Origin: Gemmatimonadota bacterium
GTDB lineage: Bacteria; Gemmatimonadota; Gemmatimonadetes; Palauibacterales; Palauibacteraceae
Assembly (NCBI GenBank): GCA_020351855.1
Contig: CP070670.1
Coordinates: 2,274,792 to 2,310,182 of the forward strand
Reading direction: 5' to 3'
DNA: 35,391 bases
Shown here: one piece after another, positions 1-10,879 of the stretch
How positions within the stretch are numbered: position 1 is the stretch's first letter
Layout: each line of letters starts with the position of its first letter
Notes under the pieces: model-generated
The model's input: the letters and a program-made list of their open reading frames with translations, nothing else
Told to the model about the DNA's origin: nothing
The model's database searches: none
Made by a program: the position numbers and the translations under genes

Positions 1-1305
1 CATGGGCAGAACATCGGCGACTACCGCATGCAGGCCATGCAGGGCGTGACGACCATGCTTGAGCTCGAGTCGGGCGTCCTTCCGATATCGGATTGGTATG
101 AGGCTCAGGCAGAGAGAAACCTCCCCCTCAACTACGGCGCGTCGTCGGCATGGACCTTCGCGCGCATCGCCACGTTCACGGGCACCGACCCGGAGCCGAC
201 CTCCGCCTACTTCCAGGATGCGCAGAGCCGCACCGATTGGGAAACGGAGCTGGCGACGCCGGAGAAGCTGGCGGCGATCCTCGATCTGGTCGCACAGGGC
301 CTCGATGAGGGCGGGCTGGGCATCGGGATCAATGCCGGCTATGCGCCGGGCTACGGTCAGAAGGAGTACTTTGCACTGGCCGAGCTGGCCGCCGAGCGAG
401 ATGTCGCGACGTTCACGCACGTGCGCTACGCCAGCAACCTGGAGCCGCAGAGCTCGTTCGAAGCGGTCAAGGAGCTGATCGGCAACGCGGCGATTACGGG
501 CGCGCACATGCATCTGTGCCACATCAACAGCACGGCGCTGAAGGACATCGACTCCATCCTCCCTCTGGTCAATGATGCGCGGGAGCAGGGCATCAACATC
601 ACGGTGGGCGCCTACCCGTGGGGCGCCGCGAGCACGGTCGTCGGCGCGGCCATGTTCCGGGGAGACGGATGGCGGGAGCGGATGGGCTCCACGGCCGAGA
701 ACTTCCAGCTCGGAACCAGCCGCATGACCGAGGAGGAACTGGCGGATTACCGGCAGAACAAGCCCGGTACCTTCATCACCTGGCATTTCCTCGACGAGGA
801 GAATGAGGACGATCTCGCCCTGCTCGACGCGTCCGTTCTGCACCCGGCTGTACTGATTGAGTCCGACGAGATGTTCTGGATGTTCATGGACGACCAGGGC
901 GACGTCGAGAATTACGAGGGAGACGCCTGGCCGCTGCCGGAGGGGACGTTTTCGCATCCACGGTCGAACGGGACCTTTGCCAAGATCCTGCGTTCCTATG
1001 TCGGGGAACGCGGCCTGCTCTCCATGCAGGACGCCCTTCGCAAGATGAGCCTGATGCCGGCCCAGACTCTGGAAGGCTTCGTGCCCCAAATGGAGAAGAA
1101 GGGACGCATGCAGGAGGGCATGGACGCCGACATCGTGGTCTTCGATCCCGAGGTGATCAGCCACGTCGGAACGTATCAGGAGCCGAACCAGCCAGCGGTT
1201 GGCGTGCAGACCCTGCTGGTCAACGGCGAGCCGGTGGTGGCTCAGGGGGAGTTGATTCTCGATGCGGCCCCGGGCCGGCCGATCCGACGCGAACCGACGA
1301 ACTAA
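1..1305 (+). CDS. Amidohydrolase, N-acyl-D-amino-acid deacylase-like (5' end missing)
   Basis: This is the C-terminal 434 residues of a metal-dependent amidohydrolase; the frame is open to base 1, so the true start lies outside the window. The visible part begins H-G-Q-N, which fits the end of the N-terminal metal-binding D-x-H-x-H-G-Q region of D-aminoacylase-type enzymes, followed by Y-R-M-Q-A-M-Q-G-V-T-T. Further likely metal/active-site histidines are in F-T-H-V-R-Y and H-L-C-H-I-N. The C-terminus has the usual small beta-domain ending (G-M-D-A-D-I-V-V-F-D-P and L-L-V-N-G-E-P-V-V). Such enzymes hydrolyse N-acyl-D-amino acids or related cyclic amides, and many are exported. The substrate cannot be read from the sequence. 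It converges on the DoxX gene, with only 53 bases between the two stops. Confidence 0.8.
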   Translation, partial: HGQNIGDYRMQAMQGVTTMLELESGVLPISDWYEAQAERNLPLNYGASSAWTFARIATFTGTDPEPTSAYFQDAQSRTDWETELATPEKLAAILDLVAQGLDEGGLGIGINAGYAPGYGQKEYFALAELAAERDVATFTHVRYASNLEPQSSFEAVKELIGNAAITGAHMHLCHINSTALKDIDSILPLVNDAREQGINITVGAYPWGAASTVVGAAMFRGDGWRERMGSTAENFQLGTSRMTEEELADYRQNKPGTFITWHFLDEENEDDLALLDASVLHPAVLIESDEMFWMFMDDQGDVENYEGDAWPLPEGTFSHPRSNGTFAKILRSYVGERGLLSMQDALRKMSLMPAQTLEGFVPQMEKKGRMQEGMDADIVVFDPEVISHVGTYQEPNQPAVGVQTLLVNGEPVVAQGELILDAAPGRPIRREPTN

Positions 1306-1358
1306 GGCGACAACCTGCTCTTAGTCGGCAGTATTGGACCACGCCGCTGGACCGGCGC

Positions 1359-1811
1359 TCATCGATCAAGCCGCGCGATCAGCAGCCGATCCAACGACCA
1401 CTTTCCACCACCGCCGAGGATGAGCGCGATGACCATGCCGAGCACGAGAAGATGGAACTCGTATCCCTCTCCCCGGGGCTGGGAGTACCAGTTCATGAAG
1501 AACCCCCACTGGCCCACCACGTAATGGATCGCCCCCAGCATGACCAGTCCGATCGAGGCTGCCATGAAGCGGGTCGCGAGGCCGAGGATGAGACAGAGGG
1601 CACCCACCGACTCGGCGAGGATGACGAGGAAGGTCACGACGGGGGGGAAGCCCCAGTACTGACCGAACGATTCGATGGTTGCCGCGACGCCTTGGCCGCC
1701 GAACCATCCCACGAGCTTCTGCAGTCCGTGAGCGATGATGACGAGGCCCACCGTGACCCGGATGATGGCCAGGGTTCGATCGTCGGAGGTCGCGAGGAAC
1801 TTCACGAGCAT
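1359..1811 (-). CDS. DoxX family membrane protein
   Basis: A 150-residue protein with four predicted membrane helices, typical of the DoxX/DoxD family in length. Family-like segments are R-V-T-V-G-L-V-I-I-A-H-G-L-Q-K near residue 20, L-A-E-S-V-G-A-L-C-L-I-L-G near residue 65 and the C-terminal G-G-G-G-K-W-S-L-D. I chose the ATG at 1811 because AAGGAG lies six bases upstream and the first helix follows directly; an in-frame extension upstream has no membrane or signal character. DoxX proteins are loosely linked to thiol or oxidative stress and quinone-level redox in other bacteria, but no biochemical function can be assigned here. It stands alone, convergent with the amidohydrolase. Confidence 0.85.
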   Translation of the reverse strand: MLVKFLATSDDRTLAIIRVTVGLVIIAHGLQKLVGWFGGQGVAATIESFGQYWGFPPVVTFLVILAESVGALCLILGLATRFMAASIGLVMLGAIHYVVGQWGFFMNWYSQPRGEGYEFHLLVLGMVIALILGGGGKWSLDRLLIARLDR

Positions 1812-2113
1812 GCCCACTCCTTGTGGTTGCGGAACCCGGAGCGTGGGAGCCGGGACGGAGCACGGGAAGAGTGTACGTTCACACCGCATATGCGACTAGG
1901 GGGTTCACAGCCCTGGCTGACCAGGGGGTCTTGGGGGGCTGTCGGCGGCCTGCTGACCGAGAGAACGAACCAGGGGAAGGCGGGGGCTAGTTCGCTCCGG
2001 CCAGCTCACCGGGACCGAAGAGGATGACCTATAAATGGCGTTTCAAGGGTCCATCGGTCCAGAATTGGTCCAAAACGGGCAGGAGGGGCCTAGGGGTGAT
2101 GCTGTACGTCTAG
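1812..2113. other. Intergenic stretch between doxX and tRNA-Ser
   Basis: About 300 bases without a convincing gene. Open frames here have no ribosome binding site or family-like content. The only structure I see is the cluster of GGTCCA hexamers next to the tRNA, listed separately. A promoter for the minus-strand doxX gene must lie here, but I could not identify one with confidence. Confidence 0.5.
2048..2072. repeat. Three GGTCCA hexamers downstream of tRNA-Ser
   Basis: GGTCCA occurs at 2048, 2056 and 2067, starting 42 bases beyond the tRNA 3' end. Short iterated sites of this kind can be integrase arm sites left near a tRNA attachment site, but no integrase is in the window and chance is a real alternative. 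Confidence 0.3.
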
Positions 2114-2195
2114 CGGAGGGGGCGGGATTCGAACCCGCATGTCCTTGCGGACGCCGGTTTTCAAGACCGGTGCATTGCCGTTCTGCCACCCCTCC
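2114..2195 (-). tRNA. tRNA-Ser (anticodon TGA)
   Basis: The minus strand folds as a complete class II tRNA. The acceptor stem GGAGGGG pairs with CCCCTCC, and the discriminator is G. The anticodon loop is CTTGAAA on a CCGGT/ACCGG stem, giving anticodon UGA (reads UCN serine codons). A long variable arm follows (GTCC-GCAA-GGAC), as expected for tRNA-Ser, then the T arm GCGGG-TTCGAAT-CCCGC. CCA is not encoded: the next bases are CTA. Length is 82 nt. Confidence 0.97.
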
Positions 2196-2282
2196 GAGCA
2201 ACTGGACGAGCCGCCGTGAAACCGCCTGCTGCCCCCGTGCGTAGGATCCCCCGCAACCGTTGACCACCGAACGGAGGTCCCA

Positions 2283-2345
2283 TTGAGAAAGATCGCCGTC
2301 CTGCTCGCGCTCGAGGTGCTGCGCCGGCTCATCCGACGCCTCTGA
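2283..2345 (+). CDS. Candidate 20-residue amphipathic peptide
   Basis: A TTG start lies five bases after GGAGG (2273-2277) and opens a 20-codon frame ending in TGA. The product would be M-R-K-I-A-V-L-L-A-L-E-V-L-R-R-L-I-R-R-L. It is strongly amphipathic: hydrophobic residues recur every three to four positions and six of the 20 residues are Arg or Lys. This resembles small membrane-active peptides, including some type I toxins, but there is no identified promoter, terminator or antisense RNA, and chance is possible in GC-rich sequence. It is the only supportable item in the roughly 300 bases between the tRNA and the cytochrome gene. Confidence 0.2.
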   Translation: MRKIAVLLALEVLRRLIRRL

Positions 2346-2494
2346 TTCTCGGAGCCGGTGGCGCGCACCGAAAGAGTATACGCCGCAGGCTTATCGGAGG
2401 CTCCCCCGCGGCTTCTCCCTCCGCTACGCTCCCCGGACTTGCGCACGCGGCGCAGCCCTCAGGCCGGCCTCCCATGGCTTGTATCCGTGAGACC

Positions 2495-2974
2495 TCAGAA
2501 GATCCCCGCCTGCCGCTGAAGCCAGCGCACGTAGGCCACGATCGCAGCGACCTGGTCGCGCGTGATGCCTTCCACCGCCGGCATATCGCCGAATCGCCAA
2601 TGGTGAGCGCGCACTCCCTGTAGGGGGGCGAGAAAGAACGCCGGATCGGCATGATGGCCTGGACGGTACACGCGGTGCACTAGCGGCGGCCCCTTCTCGG
2701 AACCCGTTGCGGCCTTCCCATGGCATTCGTGGCAGAAGCGCTCGAAGTGCGCCCGGCCGGCCGACAGGGAGTCGGGCAGCACGGCATCCGCCTCCAGCGC
2801 CACCATCGCCTCGGGCGAGATGCCGACGGAAGCCGGACGCTCCTCTTTACAACCCACGGCGCCGACCGCGGCGGCCGTCGTCAGAACACACATGGCCGAC
2901 GCGTTCGTCAAACCGCGAAGCCGTCTGCGAGCAGCCATCAGGGGGGGCGGCTGTCCGCACCCACCTGCGGTCAC
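2495..2974 (-). CDS. Monohaem cytochrome c lipoprotein
   Basis: A 159-residue class I-type cytochrome c. The haem site is C81-H-E-C84-H85, and the likely axial methionine is in F-G-D-M-P-A-V near residue 130. The N-terminus carries a hydrophobic segment ending G-A-V-G-C42, a plausible lipobox, so the protein is probably anchored on the outer face of the cytoplasmic membrane or in the outer membrane. The GTG at 2974 is chosen because AAGGAG lies four bases upstream; the ATG at 2938 is an alternative that would shorten the N-region without affecting the signal. This type usually shuttles electrons in respiratory chains. No operon partner is visible, since the neighbours are a tRNA and the divergent aldehyde dehydrogenase. 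Confidence 0.85.
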   Translation of the reverse strand: MTAGGCGQPPPLMAARRRLRGLTNASAMCVLTTAAAVGAVGCKEERPASVGISPEAMVALEADAVLPDSLSAGRAHFERFCHECHGKAATGSEKGPPLVHRVYRPGHHADPAFFLAPLQGVRAHHWRFGDMPAVEGITRDQVAAIVAYVRWLQRQAGIF

Positions 2975-3142
2975 CCCGCTCCTTTACGGCGACAAGGCAG
3001 CATGCGGGACTCCTTTCGTCCAGGGTGTCAACGCGAACCGATGAAGCTAGCGCGGGTCGTCGGGCAAGGCATGACCTGACGGAGCGGACACCCTAGTATT
3101 CGTGTGGCCATGCGGAGCCCGCCCACCAGCGGACGCTGCCAC

Positions 3143-3194
3143 AAAACGCTTTAGCATGATAGGAGTAAACATCTTTTTTGCAGCGTTTTACAAT
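3143..3194 (+). promoter_or_regulatory. Candidate promoter and inverted repeat upstream of the aldehyde dehydrogenase
   Basis: The 302 bases between the cytochrome and aldehyde dehydrogenase starts contain a marked AT-rich island. A -10-like TACAAT at 3189-3194 follows TAAACA (3166-3171, four of six matches to TTGACA) at 17 bases, giving a 5' leader of about 75 nt. Perfect 8-base inverted arms AAAACGCT (3143-3150) and AGCGTTTT (3182-3189) flank the -35 region, and the right arm abuts the -10. This could be an operator or a weak hairpin. Nothing else is seen in this gap. Confidence 0.35.
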
Positions 3195-3276
3195 ATGACC
3201 GATATCGAGTCGCTTCCACCTGACACCCGCCCTCCCCCGTCCCCCGGATGAACTCGTGCGCGCATCAGGAGTCACC

Positions 3277-4653
3277 ATGAGCCAACAGTCCGTGTTCCAG
3301 AGCCGCTCGCCCACGGACGGCCGTGTGCTGGAGACGTTTTCGATCATGGAGGATGGAGGGATCCGCGACCTGCTCGAAGACGCGCACCGGGCCTTCGGGC
3401 ACCGGCGCGTGACCTCCCTGCCGCAGCGGGCAGCCCAGCTCCAAAGGATGGGCGAGATCCTGCTGCGCGATGCGGACGAGCTCGGCCGGCTCATCACGAC
3501 GGAGATGGGCAAGCCGATCGCCGAGGCCGTGGCCGAGGTGGAGAAGTGTGCCCGCGTCTGTCGCTACTATGCCGAACGCGGCGCGGGATTCCTCTCCGAT
3601 CGGGAGGTGAAGACGGAAGCGGCCCGCAGCCTCGTCCGACACGAGCCGCTCGGGATCATCCTCGGCATCATGCCCTGGAACTTCCCCTTCTGGCAGGTCT
3701 TCCGCTTCGCGGTCCCCACGCTCATGGCGGGAAACGTGGTGATCCTCAAGCACGCCCCCAGCGTCCCCCTCTGCGCCCTGGCGATCGAGGAGCTCATCGG
3801 GGAGGCGGGGGTCGAGCCGGGCTCGTTCCAGAACCTGTTCGCCACCCCGAACCAGCTGGAATGGGTGATCGCGGACGACCGGGTTCGCGGCGTCTCCCTT
3901 ACCGGCAGCGTCGCCGCTGGCCGTGCCGTGGCCAGCCACGCCGGCTCTGCCATCAAGCGCTCGGTGCTCGAGCTGGGGGGCAGCGATCCGCTCATCGTGA
4001 TGCCGAGCGCCGACCTCGAGGCGGCGCTGGATACGGCCGTCACGTCGCGCACCATCAATAGCGGTCAGTCGTGCATCGCGGCGAAGCGGCTGCTGGTCTC
4101 CCGGGACATATACGACGAGTTCGTTCCCCGTTTCACCGAACGGATGGCTGCCCTCCGGGTGGGCGATCCGCTCGACCGAGAGACCCAGATCGGACCGCTG
4201 GCCAGTGAATCGATCCGGGCGGAGCTGGATCGTCAGGTCCGCGAAACCATCGATCTCGGGGCTAGGCCGCTCGTCGGTGGAGAGCCCCTCCCCGGACCCG
4301 GCTTCTTCTATCCGCCGACCGTGCTCGCCGATGTGCCGAGCGGTTCTCCGGCGGATCGGGAAGAGCTGTTCGGGCCCGTCGCGTCCGTGTTCGCGGTCGA
4401 GGACGCCGGCGACGCCATCCGCCTGGCGAACAGCACGAGGTACGGCCTCGGAGCTTCCGTGTGGACCCGCGGTGCCGAGGAGCAGCAGCGGTTCAGCGAG
4501 GAGCTCGAGGCCGGACAGGTGTTTGTCAACGCGATGGTCGCGTCCGACCCGCGCCTGCCGTTCGGCGGCGTGAAGGACTCGGGTTACGGTCGGGAGCTGG
4601 GCCGGGAGGGCATCCTCGAGTTCGTCAACGTGAAAACGGTCTGGATCGCCTAG
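3277..4653 (+). CDS. NAD(P)-dependent aldehyde dehydrogenase, succinate-semialdehyde dehydrogenase-like
   Basis: A complete 458-residue aldehyde dehydrogenase. Expected catalytic features are present: N135 in M-P-W-N-F-P, K158 in I-L-K-H-A, the general base E232 in L-E-L-G-G-S-D and the nucleophile C266 in S-G-Q-S-C-I. The length, the W-N-F-P-F-W-Q motif and the C-terminal P-F-G-G-V-K-D-S-G-Y-G-R-E are typical of the Sad/YneI branch that oxidises succinate semialdehyde, but other short aldehydes are possible. The ATG at 3277 follows AGGAG by six bases; an upstream in-frame GTG at 3256 has no such site. The last four bases overlap the end of the convergent membrane-protein gene. Confidence 0.92.
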   Translation: MSQQSVFQSRSPTDGRVLETFSIMEDGGIRDLLEDAHRAFGHRRVTSLPQRAAQLQRMGEILLRDADELGRLITTEMGKPIAEAVAEVEKCARVCRYYAERGAGFLSDREVKTEAARSLVRHEPLGIILGIMPWNFPFWQVFRFAVPTLMAGNVVILKHAPSVPLCALAIEELIGEAGVEPGSFQNLFATPNQLEWVIADDRVRGVSLTGSVAAGRAVASHAGSAIKRSVLELGGSDPLIVMPSADLEAALDTAVTSRTINSGQSCIAAKRLLVSRDIYDEFVPRFTERMAALRVGDPLDRETQIGPLASESIRAELDRQVRETIDLGARPLVGGEPLPGPGFFYPPTVLADVPSGSPADREELFGPVASVFAVEDAGDAIRLANSTRYGLGASVWTRGAEEQQRFSEELEAGQVFVNAMVASDPRLPFGGVKDSGYGRELGREGILEFVNVKTVWIA

Positions 4654-5117
4654 GAATCGGGGGCCTCGAGGGCCGGTGTATCGCCGCGCAGCTCCTGGTG
4701 CTCGATCTGGCCTCCGAGGTTGGCGGCCCTCAGCAGAAGCGCACCCGCGGCCAGGGTCCCGATCAGCACGAGCCCCGTGAACCAGCCGGGCAGCGCCCGC
4801 GCCCGAAAGCCGACAAGGCCGAACAGCGCGAGTACGCCCAGGGCGTAGGCACCCCACACGGCGGGCTCCGCTGCCTCCTCGTGCTCGTGAATGAAGGTCT
4901 CGGGGGCATCGACGCGCTCCTCCACGATCTCCTCCGCCTCCTCCCCGCTCAGGGACACTGGCACCGTCGCGACGGCAGAAAGCACGAGGAACACCAGCCC
5001 GACCCGCAGCAAACCTTCGCGACGAGCCGCCAAGCCGAACACGATGAGCCCGAGGGCGAACAGCGTCGCCAGCACGGGGACGTGGTTGAGCGCCAAGTGG
5101 ACTTCGATCGGGTTCAT
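4650..5117 (-). CDS. Small membrane protein, DUF2231-like
   Basis: A 155-residue protein with four likely membrane helices (around residues 10-28, 37-54, 88-105 and 112-130) and an acidic, His-containing loop (E-E-I-V-E-E-R ... H-E-H-E-E) between helices 2 and 3. The N-terminal H-L-A-L-N-H-V-P-V segment recalls the H-P-x-x-x-H-F-P start of DUF2231 proteins, some of which accompany cytochromes, so this is a tentative family call. The ATG at 5117 is preferred to one three codons upstream because AGAGGA is then at a normal distance. It is convergent with the aldehyde dehydrogenase and lies 154 bases after the ZIP gene on the same strand. Confidence 0.65.
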   Translation of the reverse strand: MNPIEVHLALNHVPVLATLFALGLIVFGLAARREGLLRVGLVFLVLSAVATVPVSLSGEEAEEIVEERVDAPETFIHEHEEAAEPAVWGAYALGVLALFGLVGFRARALPGWFTGLVLIGTLAAGALLLRAANLGGQIEHQELRGDTPALEAPDS

Positions 5118-5271
5118 CCGCGGCATCCTCTGCTTTCGGTGTAGTCGTGAGTCCCGGTCATCCCTGAATCGAGAGGGCGTAAGAGGAGGAACAGTGGCAT
5201 CGGCCGCAACCGCCCACCCTGATCGGCCCGCTCCGCGACGAACTCAACCGGTCTGCCGTCGGAAGATGCCA

Positions 5272-6006
5272 TCAGACCCGCAGCACCATCTGGAAGGCGA
5301 GCATCGCGACCAGCGAGATCGTGATCGCAAACGCCACCGCGTCCCGCGAAGCGGTCTTGAGAGCCTCCGGGACGAGCTCCGCGAACACGAGCCAGATCAT
5401 CGCCCCGGCGGCGAAGCCGAGGCCGACAGGCAGGAAGGGCTCGAACGCCTCCACGAAGAGGAAGGCCGGGACGGCGAGCAACGGCTGGGGGAGGCTCGAG
5501 AACACGCTCCAGGCGGCGGCCCGCCACACCGGCGTGCCCTTCGGCACCATGACGAGGCTGATGGCCAGACCCTCCGGGATGTTGTGGACGGCGATCGCCG
5601 TCGTGATGAAGATCCCGAGCGCCCGGCCGCCAGCGAAGGAAACGCCCACCCCGATGCCCTCCGTGAACGAGTGGAGCGTCATGATAGCCAGGACGAGCAG
5701 CGCCTTCTGGGCATCCGCCCCTCTCAGGCTGCCGAGCGAAAGCCCGGGGCGCGCCTCGAGGGCACGCTGACTGCGCGCGATGAACACGAGCCCGACCATT
5801 ACGCCGGCGAGCGTGCTGCCAATGCCGTAGTCGAAACCCTCGTGAATCAGCCCGGCGCTGGCCGCCCCCATGAGGCCGGCGGCGATCGCGTTGGAGAGCC
5901 CCACCCACTTGAGGGACATCTGGCGAACGAACAGGAAGGGCACGGCGCCGAGACCGGTGGCGAGCGCCGTCAGGAGCGCGAACCAGAAGACGGTCTGGGC
6001 ACTCAC
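5272..6006 (-). CDS. ZIP family divalent metal transporter
   Basis: A 244-residue membrane protein with about eight helices. The metal path of the ZIP family is clear: H112-S-F-T-E116-G in helix 4 and H141-N-I-P-E145-G in helix 5, together with a His/Gly-containing helix 2-3 region (G-L-I-H-E-G). ZIP proteins bring Zn2+, Fe2+ or Mn2+ into the cytoplasm; the exact metal is not deducible. The start is GTG at 6006 with only a weak ribosome binding site. It lies 49 bases after the aconitase stop on the same strand, so the two may be co-transcribed. An iron or manganese role would suit an iron-sulfur enzyme upstream, but that is inference. Confidence 0.88.
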   Translation of the reverse strand: MSAQTVFWFALLTALATGLGAVPFLFVRQMSLKWVGLSNAIAAGLMGAASAGLIHEGFDYGIGSTLAGVMVGLVFIARSQRALEARPGLSLGSLRGADAQKALLVLAIMTLHSFTEGIGVGVSFAGGRALGIFITTAIAVHNIPEGLAISLVMVPKGTPVWRAAAWSVFSSLPQPLLAVPAFLFVEAFEPFLPVGLGFAAGAMIWLVFAELVPEALKTASRDAVAFAITISLVAMLAFQMVLRV

Positions 6007-6055
6007 GGGGTCAGAGGAGCCTCAGCGTCGAGGGGGAGGCGCGTCCGACCGCCCG

Positions 6056-8899
<2,844 letters not shown>

Positions 8900-8941
8900 G
8901 CTCTGTCCTGCCCCCCTGCATTGTGTCTGTTGCAGCTCCGG

Positions 8942-8982
8942 CCGCCGGGCATGCCGGCGGGCGCCGGGCGAGCGCCCGGTGC
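8942..8982 (-). terminator. Two adjacent GC hairpins after the universal stress gene
   Basis: Directly after the usp stop, the minus strand can form a 9-bp hairpin (8961-8982, loop GCTC, one G-U pair) and then a 7-bp hairpin (8942-8960). Neither has a T tract, so they may act as Rho-assisted terminators or 3' stabilisers rather than intrinsic terminators. Confidence 0.4.
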
Positions 8983-8984
8983 GG

Positions 8985-9905
8985 TCATTCGGGACGACGC
9001 AGGTCCTTGCCGAAGGGCTTCACCGTGAGCACGGCGCACTTGGCACGCCGGACGGTCCCCTCCGCCACGCTCCCCAGCAGCGCTCGCTCCAGACCCGTCC
9101 TGCCGTGACTGGCGATCACGATGAGATCGATGCTCAGGCGTTCGGCGTACTCCGCGATGTTCTGGGCCGGATGGCCAAGCTCGACGTGCAGCTCCGTTTC
9201 GACCGCGGGGCCCAGTCCCTCGACGCGCTTGCCGAGGTGTTCCAGCGCCTTCCGTTTGAGCTCGGGCATGTCGAACATCTGCGTGGCCTGCACGGGGAAG
9301 TAGAAGTCGGGATAGGTCCCCACTTCCAGGACGTGCAGGAGGTGCAGCCGCGCCCCCTCCTTCGCCCCGATCTCGGCCGCATGGCCGAGAGCCGCCTCTG
9401 AGCTCTCCGAATAGTCCATCGGAACGAGGATGTTCTGGAATCCCACGGCGGAGAACTCGTCCTCGTGAACGGTCACCACAGGGCACTCCGACAGTCGTAC
9501 CACTTCCTCCGCCACGCTGCCCAGAAGAAGGTGACGGAGCCCCCGGCGACCGTGGGTCCCCATGACGATGAGATCGATGTCCTGTTCCTCGGCATACTCC
9601 AGGATGACCGGTGCCGGCGAGATGCCTCTCACCTGCGCCTGAACGACCTTCAGGTCGGGCATCTCGTCATTCTCTGCCGTGGATGCCATCCGGGTGGCAG
9701 CCGAATCGCGCATGCGCTCGTACAGCTCGTCGGGTTCCGGGAAATGATGCGCCGGATCATGAGGATCGTCGGCGTGCAGCACGATGGCGTGCAGCATGTG
9801 AAGCTCGGCATCGTAGAGCGAGGCCAGTCGGACGGCGACCGGGAACGCGTTTTCCGAGCACTTCGAAAAGTCCGTCGCGTAGATGATCTTCCGGATGTTC
9901 AGCAT
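8985..9905 (-). CDS. Universal stress protein with two tandem USP domains
   Basis: A 306-residue protein made of two UspA-like domains (about 1-150 and 155-306). Each has the beta1 start (K-I-I-Y-A-T-D-F-S and N-I-L-V-P-M-D-Y-S) and an ATP-binding glycine motif: G-T-H-G-R-R-G-L-R-H-L-L-L-G-S-V-A in the first and A-S-H-G-R-T-G-L-E-R-A-L-L-G-S-V-A in the second. Both retain the residues expected for ATP binding, as in tandem USPs of hypoxia and dormancy regulons. It is cytoplasmic. A GGGGAGGG site lies upstream of the ATG. The gene sits between the nos cluster and aconitase, with GC hairpins on both sides, so it is probably its own transcription unit. Confidence 0.93.
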   Translation of the reverse strand: MLNIRKIIYATDFSKCSENAFPVAVRLASLYDAELHMLHAIVLHADDPHDPAHHFPEPDELYERMRDSAATRMASTAENDEMPDLKVVQAQVRGISPAPVILEYAEEQDIDLIVMGTHGRRGLRHLLLGSVAEEVVRLSECPVVTVHEDEFSAVGFQNILVPMDYSESSEAALGHAAEIGAKEGARLHLLHVLEVGTYPDFYFPVQATQMFDMPELKRKALEHLGKRVEGLGPAVETELHVELGHPAQNIAEYAERLSIDLIVIASHGRTGLERALLGSVAEGTVRRAKCAVLTVKPFGKDLRRPE

Positions 9906-10049
9906 TTCGCCCTCCCCGGAGCGACATTGCTTCGACGACCGAGTTCCGACAGGCGGGCTCCGCCCGGGCCCCTCGATGGACCTGCTTCTGCTTTAAACTA
10001 GTGCCTGAGGCGGGCGCCCGCCGTGGCCTGAACAGCGGGCCTTCCAACC

Positions 10050-10067
10050 GCCGGGCGCGAGCCCGGC
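10050..10067 (-). terminator. GC hairpin at the end of the nos operon
   Basis: A perfect 7-bp stem (GCCGGGC/GCCCGGC, loop TCGC on the minus strand) begins at the last base of the nosY stop codon. A second GC palindrome (GGCGGGCGCCCGCC) lies about 30 bases further on. There is no T tract. It probably marks the 3' end of the nos transcript. Confidence 0.4.
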
Positions 10068-10879
10068 TACGCGGCCGCGGTGAACGCTCGTCGACCGGCC
10101 AGATAGCCGAGGAGGGCCCATGCGGCGAGGCTTCCGCTGGCGGCCGCGATCAGCCCTTGGCGGCCGAGGGCGCCGATGAGCGCAGCGCCGGCCGGACCGA
10201 GGAGGCTGGCATCCGGCTCCAGCATGGCGATCATGCCCAGGCGGAACGATTCGATCGGATTGACCAGCGACCATACCTGCAACAGTCTCGCGGGAAGACC
10301 CCACCGGACAAAAGCGGACATCAGGCCGAGGCTTCCCAGAGCAAGGAAGACGAGCCAAAGCGTGAACACGACGCTCGTCGCCCTGGCACGGGTGGAGGCG
10401 ACCGCGGAGACCCACAGCCCCAGCGAGACGAACGCGGCGGAAAGGATGACAGTGAAGAGGAGCAGCACGGCAATCGGCAGCCCCGGAACCCCCTTCGCCG
10501 CGGCAACGGCGCCGGTGGCCCCGTATCCCACGACGATGGATGCCACGACCGCCGCCGCGACACCCAGCCATTTCCCGGCGAAGACCTCCCGGCGGGTCAC
10601 GGGCTGTGCCAGCAGGTACTCGAGCGCACCGGTCTCCCGCGCGCCCGCGATCGCGGCAGCCGATGAGAGGAGCGACATCAGGGGCACCACGAAGAGCGCG
10701 AGCTGCATGAGGCCGGCGAGAGCCCGCCCATAGCTCCGGTAGCCGAGAAGAAAGACATCGACCTGGCCGAACAGCATCAGCAACAGCCCACCCGCGACGA
10801 AGATGGCCGCATTGAGCCAGAACCAGTAGGCCCGCATGGAGTCGCGCACGCCGGCGCGAGCCAGGAGACGCAGGGTCAT
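10067..10879 (-). CDS. nosY: NosY, ABC-2 type permease of the nos system
   Basis: A 270-residue integral membrane protein with six predicted helices, matching the permease partner of NosF. Together with NosD and NosF it forms the NosDFY transporter needed for copper-cluster assembly in nitrous oxide reductase. The cytoplasmic loop after helix 2 has the ABC-2 signature (A-R-E-T-G-A-L-E-Y-L-L-A-Q-P-V-T-R-R-E), normal for this family. The ATG at 10879 overlaps the nosF stop as ATGA, implying translational coupling. Much longer in-frame extension upstream lies inside nosF and is rejected. The gene is last in the cluster and is followed by a GC hairpin. Confidence 0.9.
   Translation of the reverse strand: MTLRLLARAGVRDSMRAYWFWLNAAIFVAGGLLLMLFGQVDVFLLGYRSYGRALAGLMQLALFVVPLMSLLSSAAAIAGARETGALEYLLAQPVTRREVFAGKWLGVAAAVVASIVVGYGATGAVAAAKGVPGLPIAVLLLFTVILSAAFVSLGLWVSAVASTRARATSVVFTLWLVFLALGSLGLMSAFVRWGLPARLLQVWSLVNPIESFRLGMIAMLEPDASLLGPAGAALIGALGRQGLIAAASGSLAAWALLGYLAGRRAFTAAA

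Noticed and set aside
1452..2027. 191-codon plus-strand frame over doxX
   Set aside because: Antisense to a well-formed DoxX gene with a good ribosome binding site; the product is Glu/Asp/His/Arg-rich.
3265..4857. 530-codon minus-strand frame opposite the aldehyde dehydrogenase
   Set aside because: Antisense shadow; the plus-strand enzyme has complete catalytic residues.
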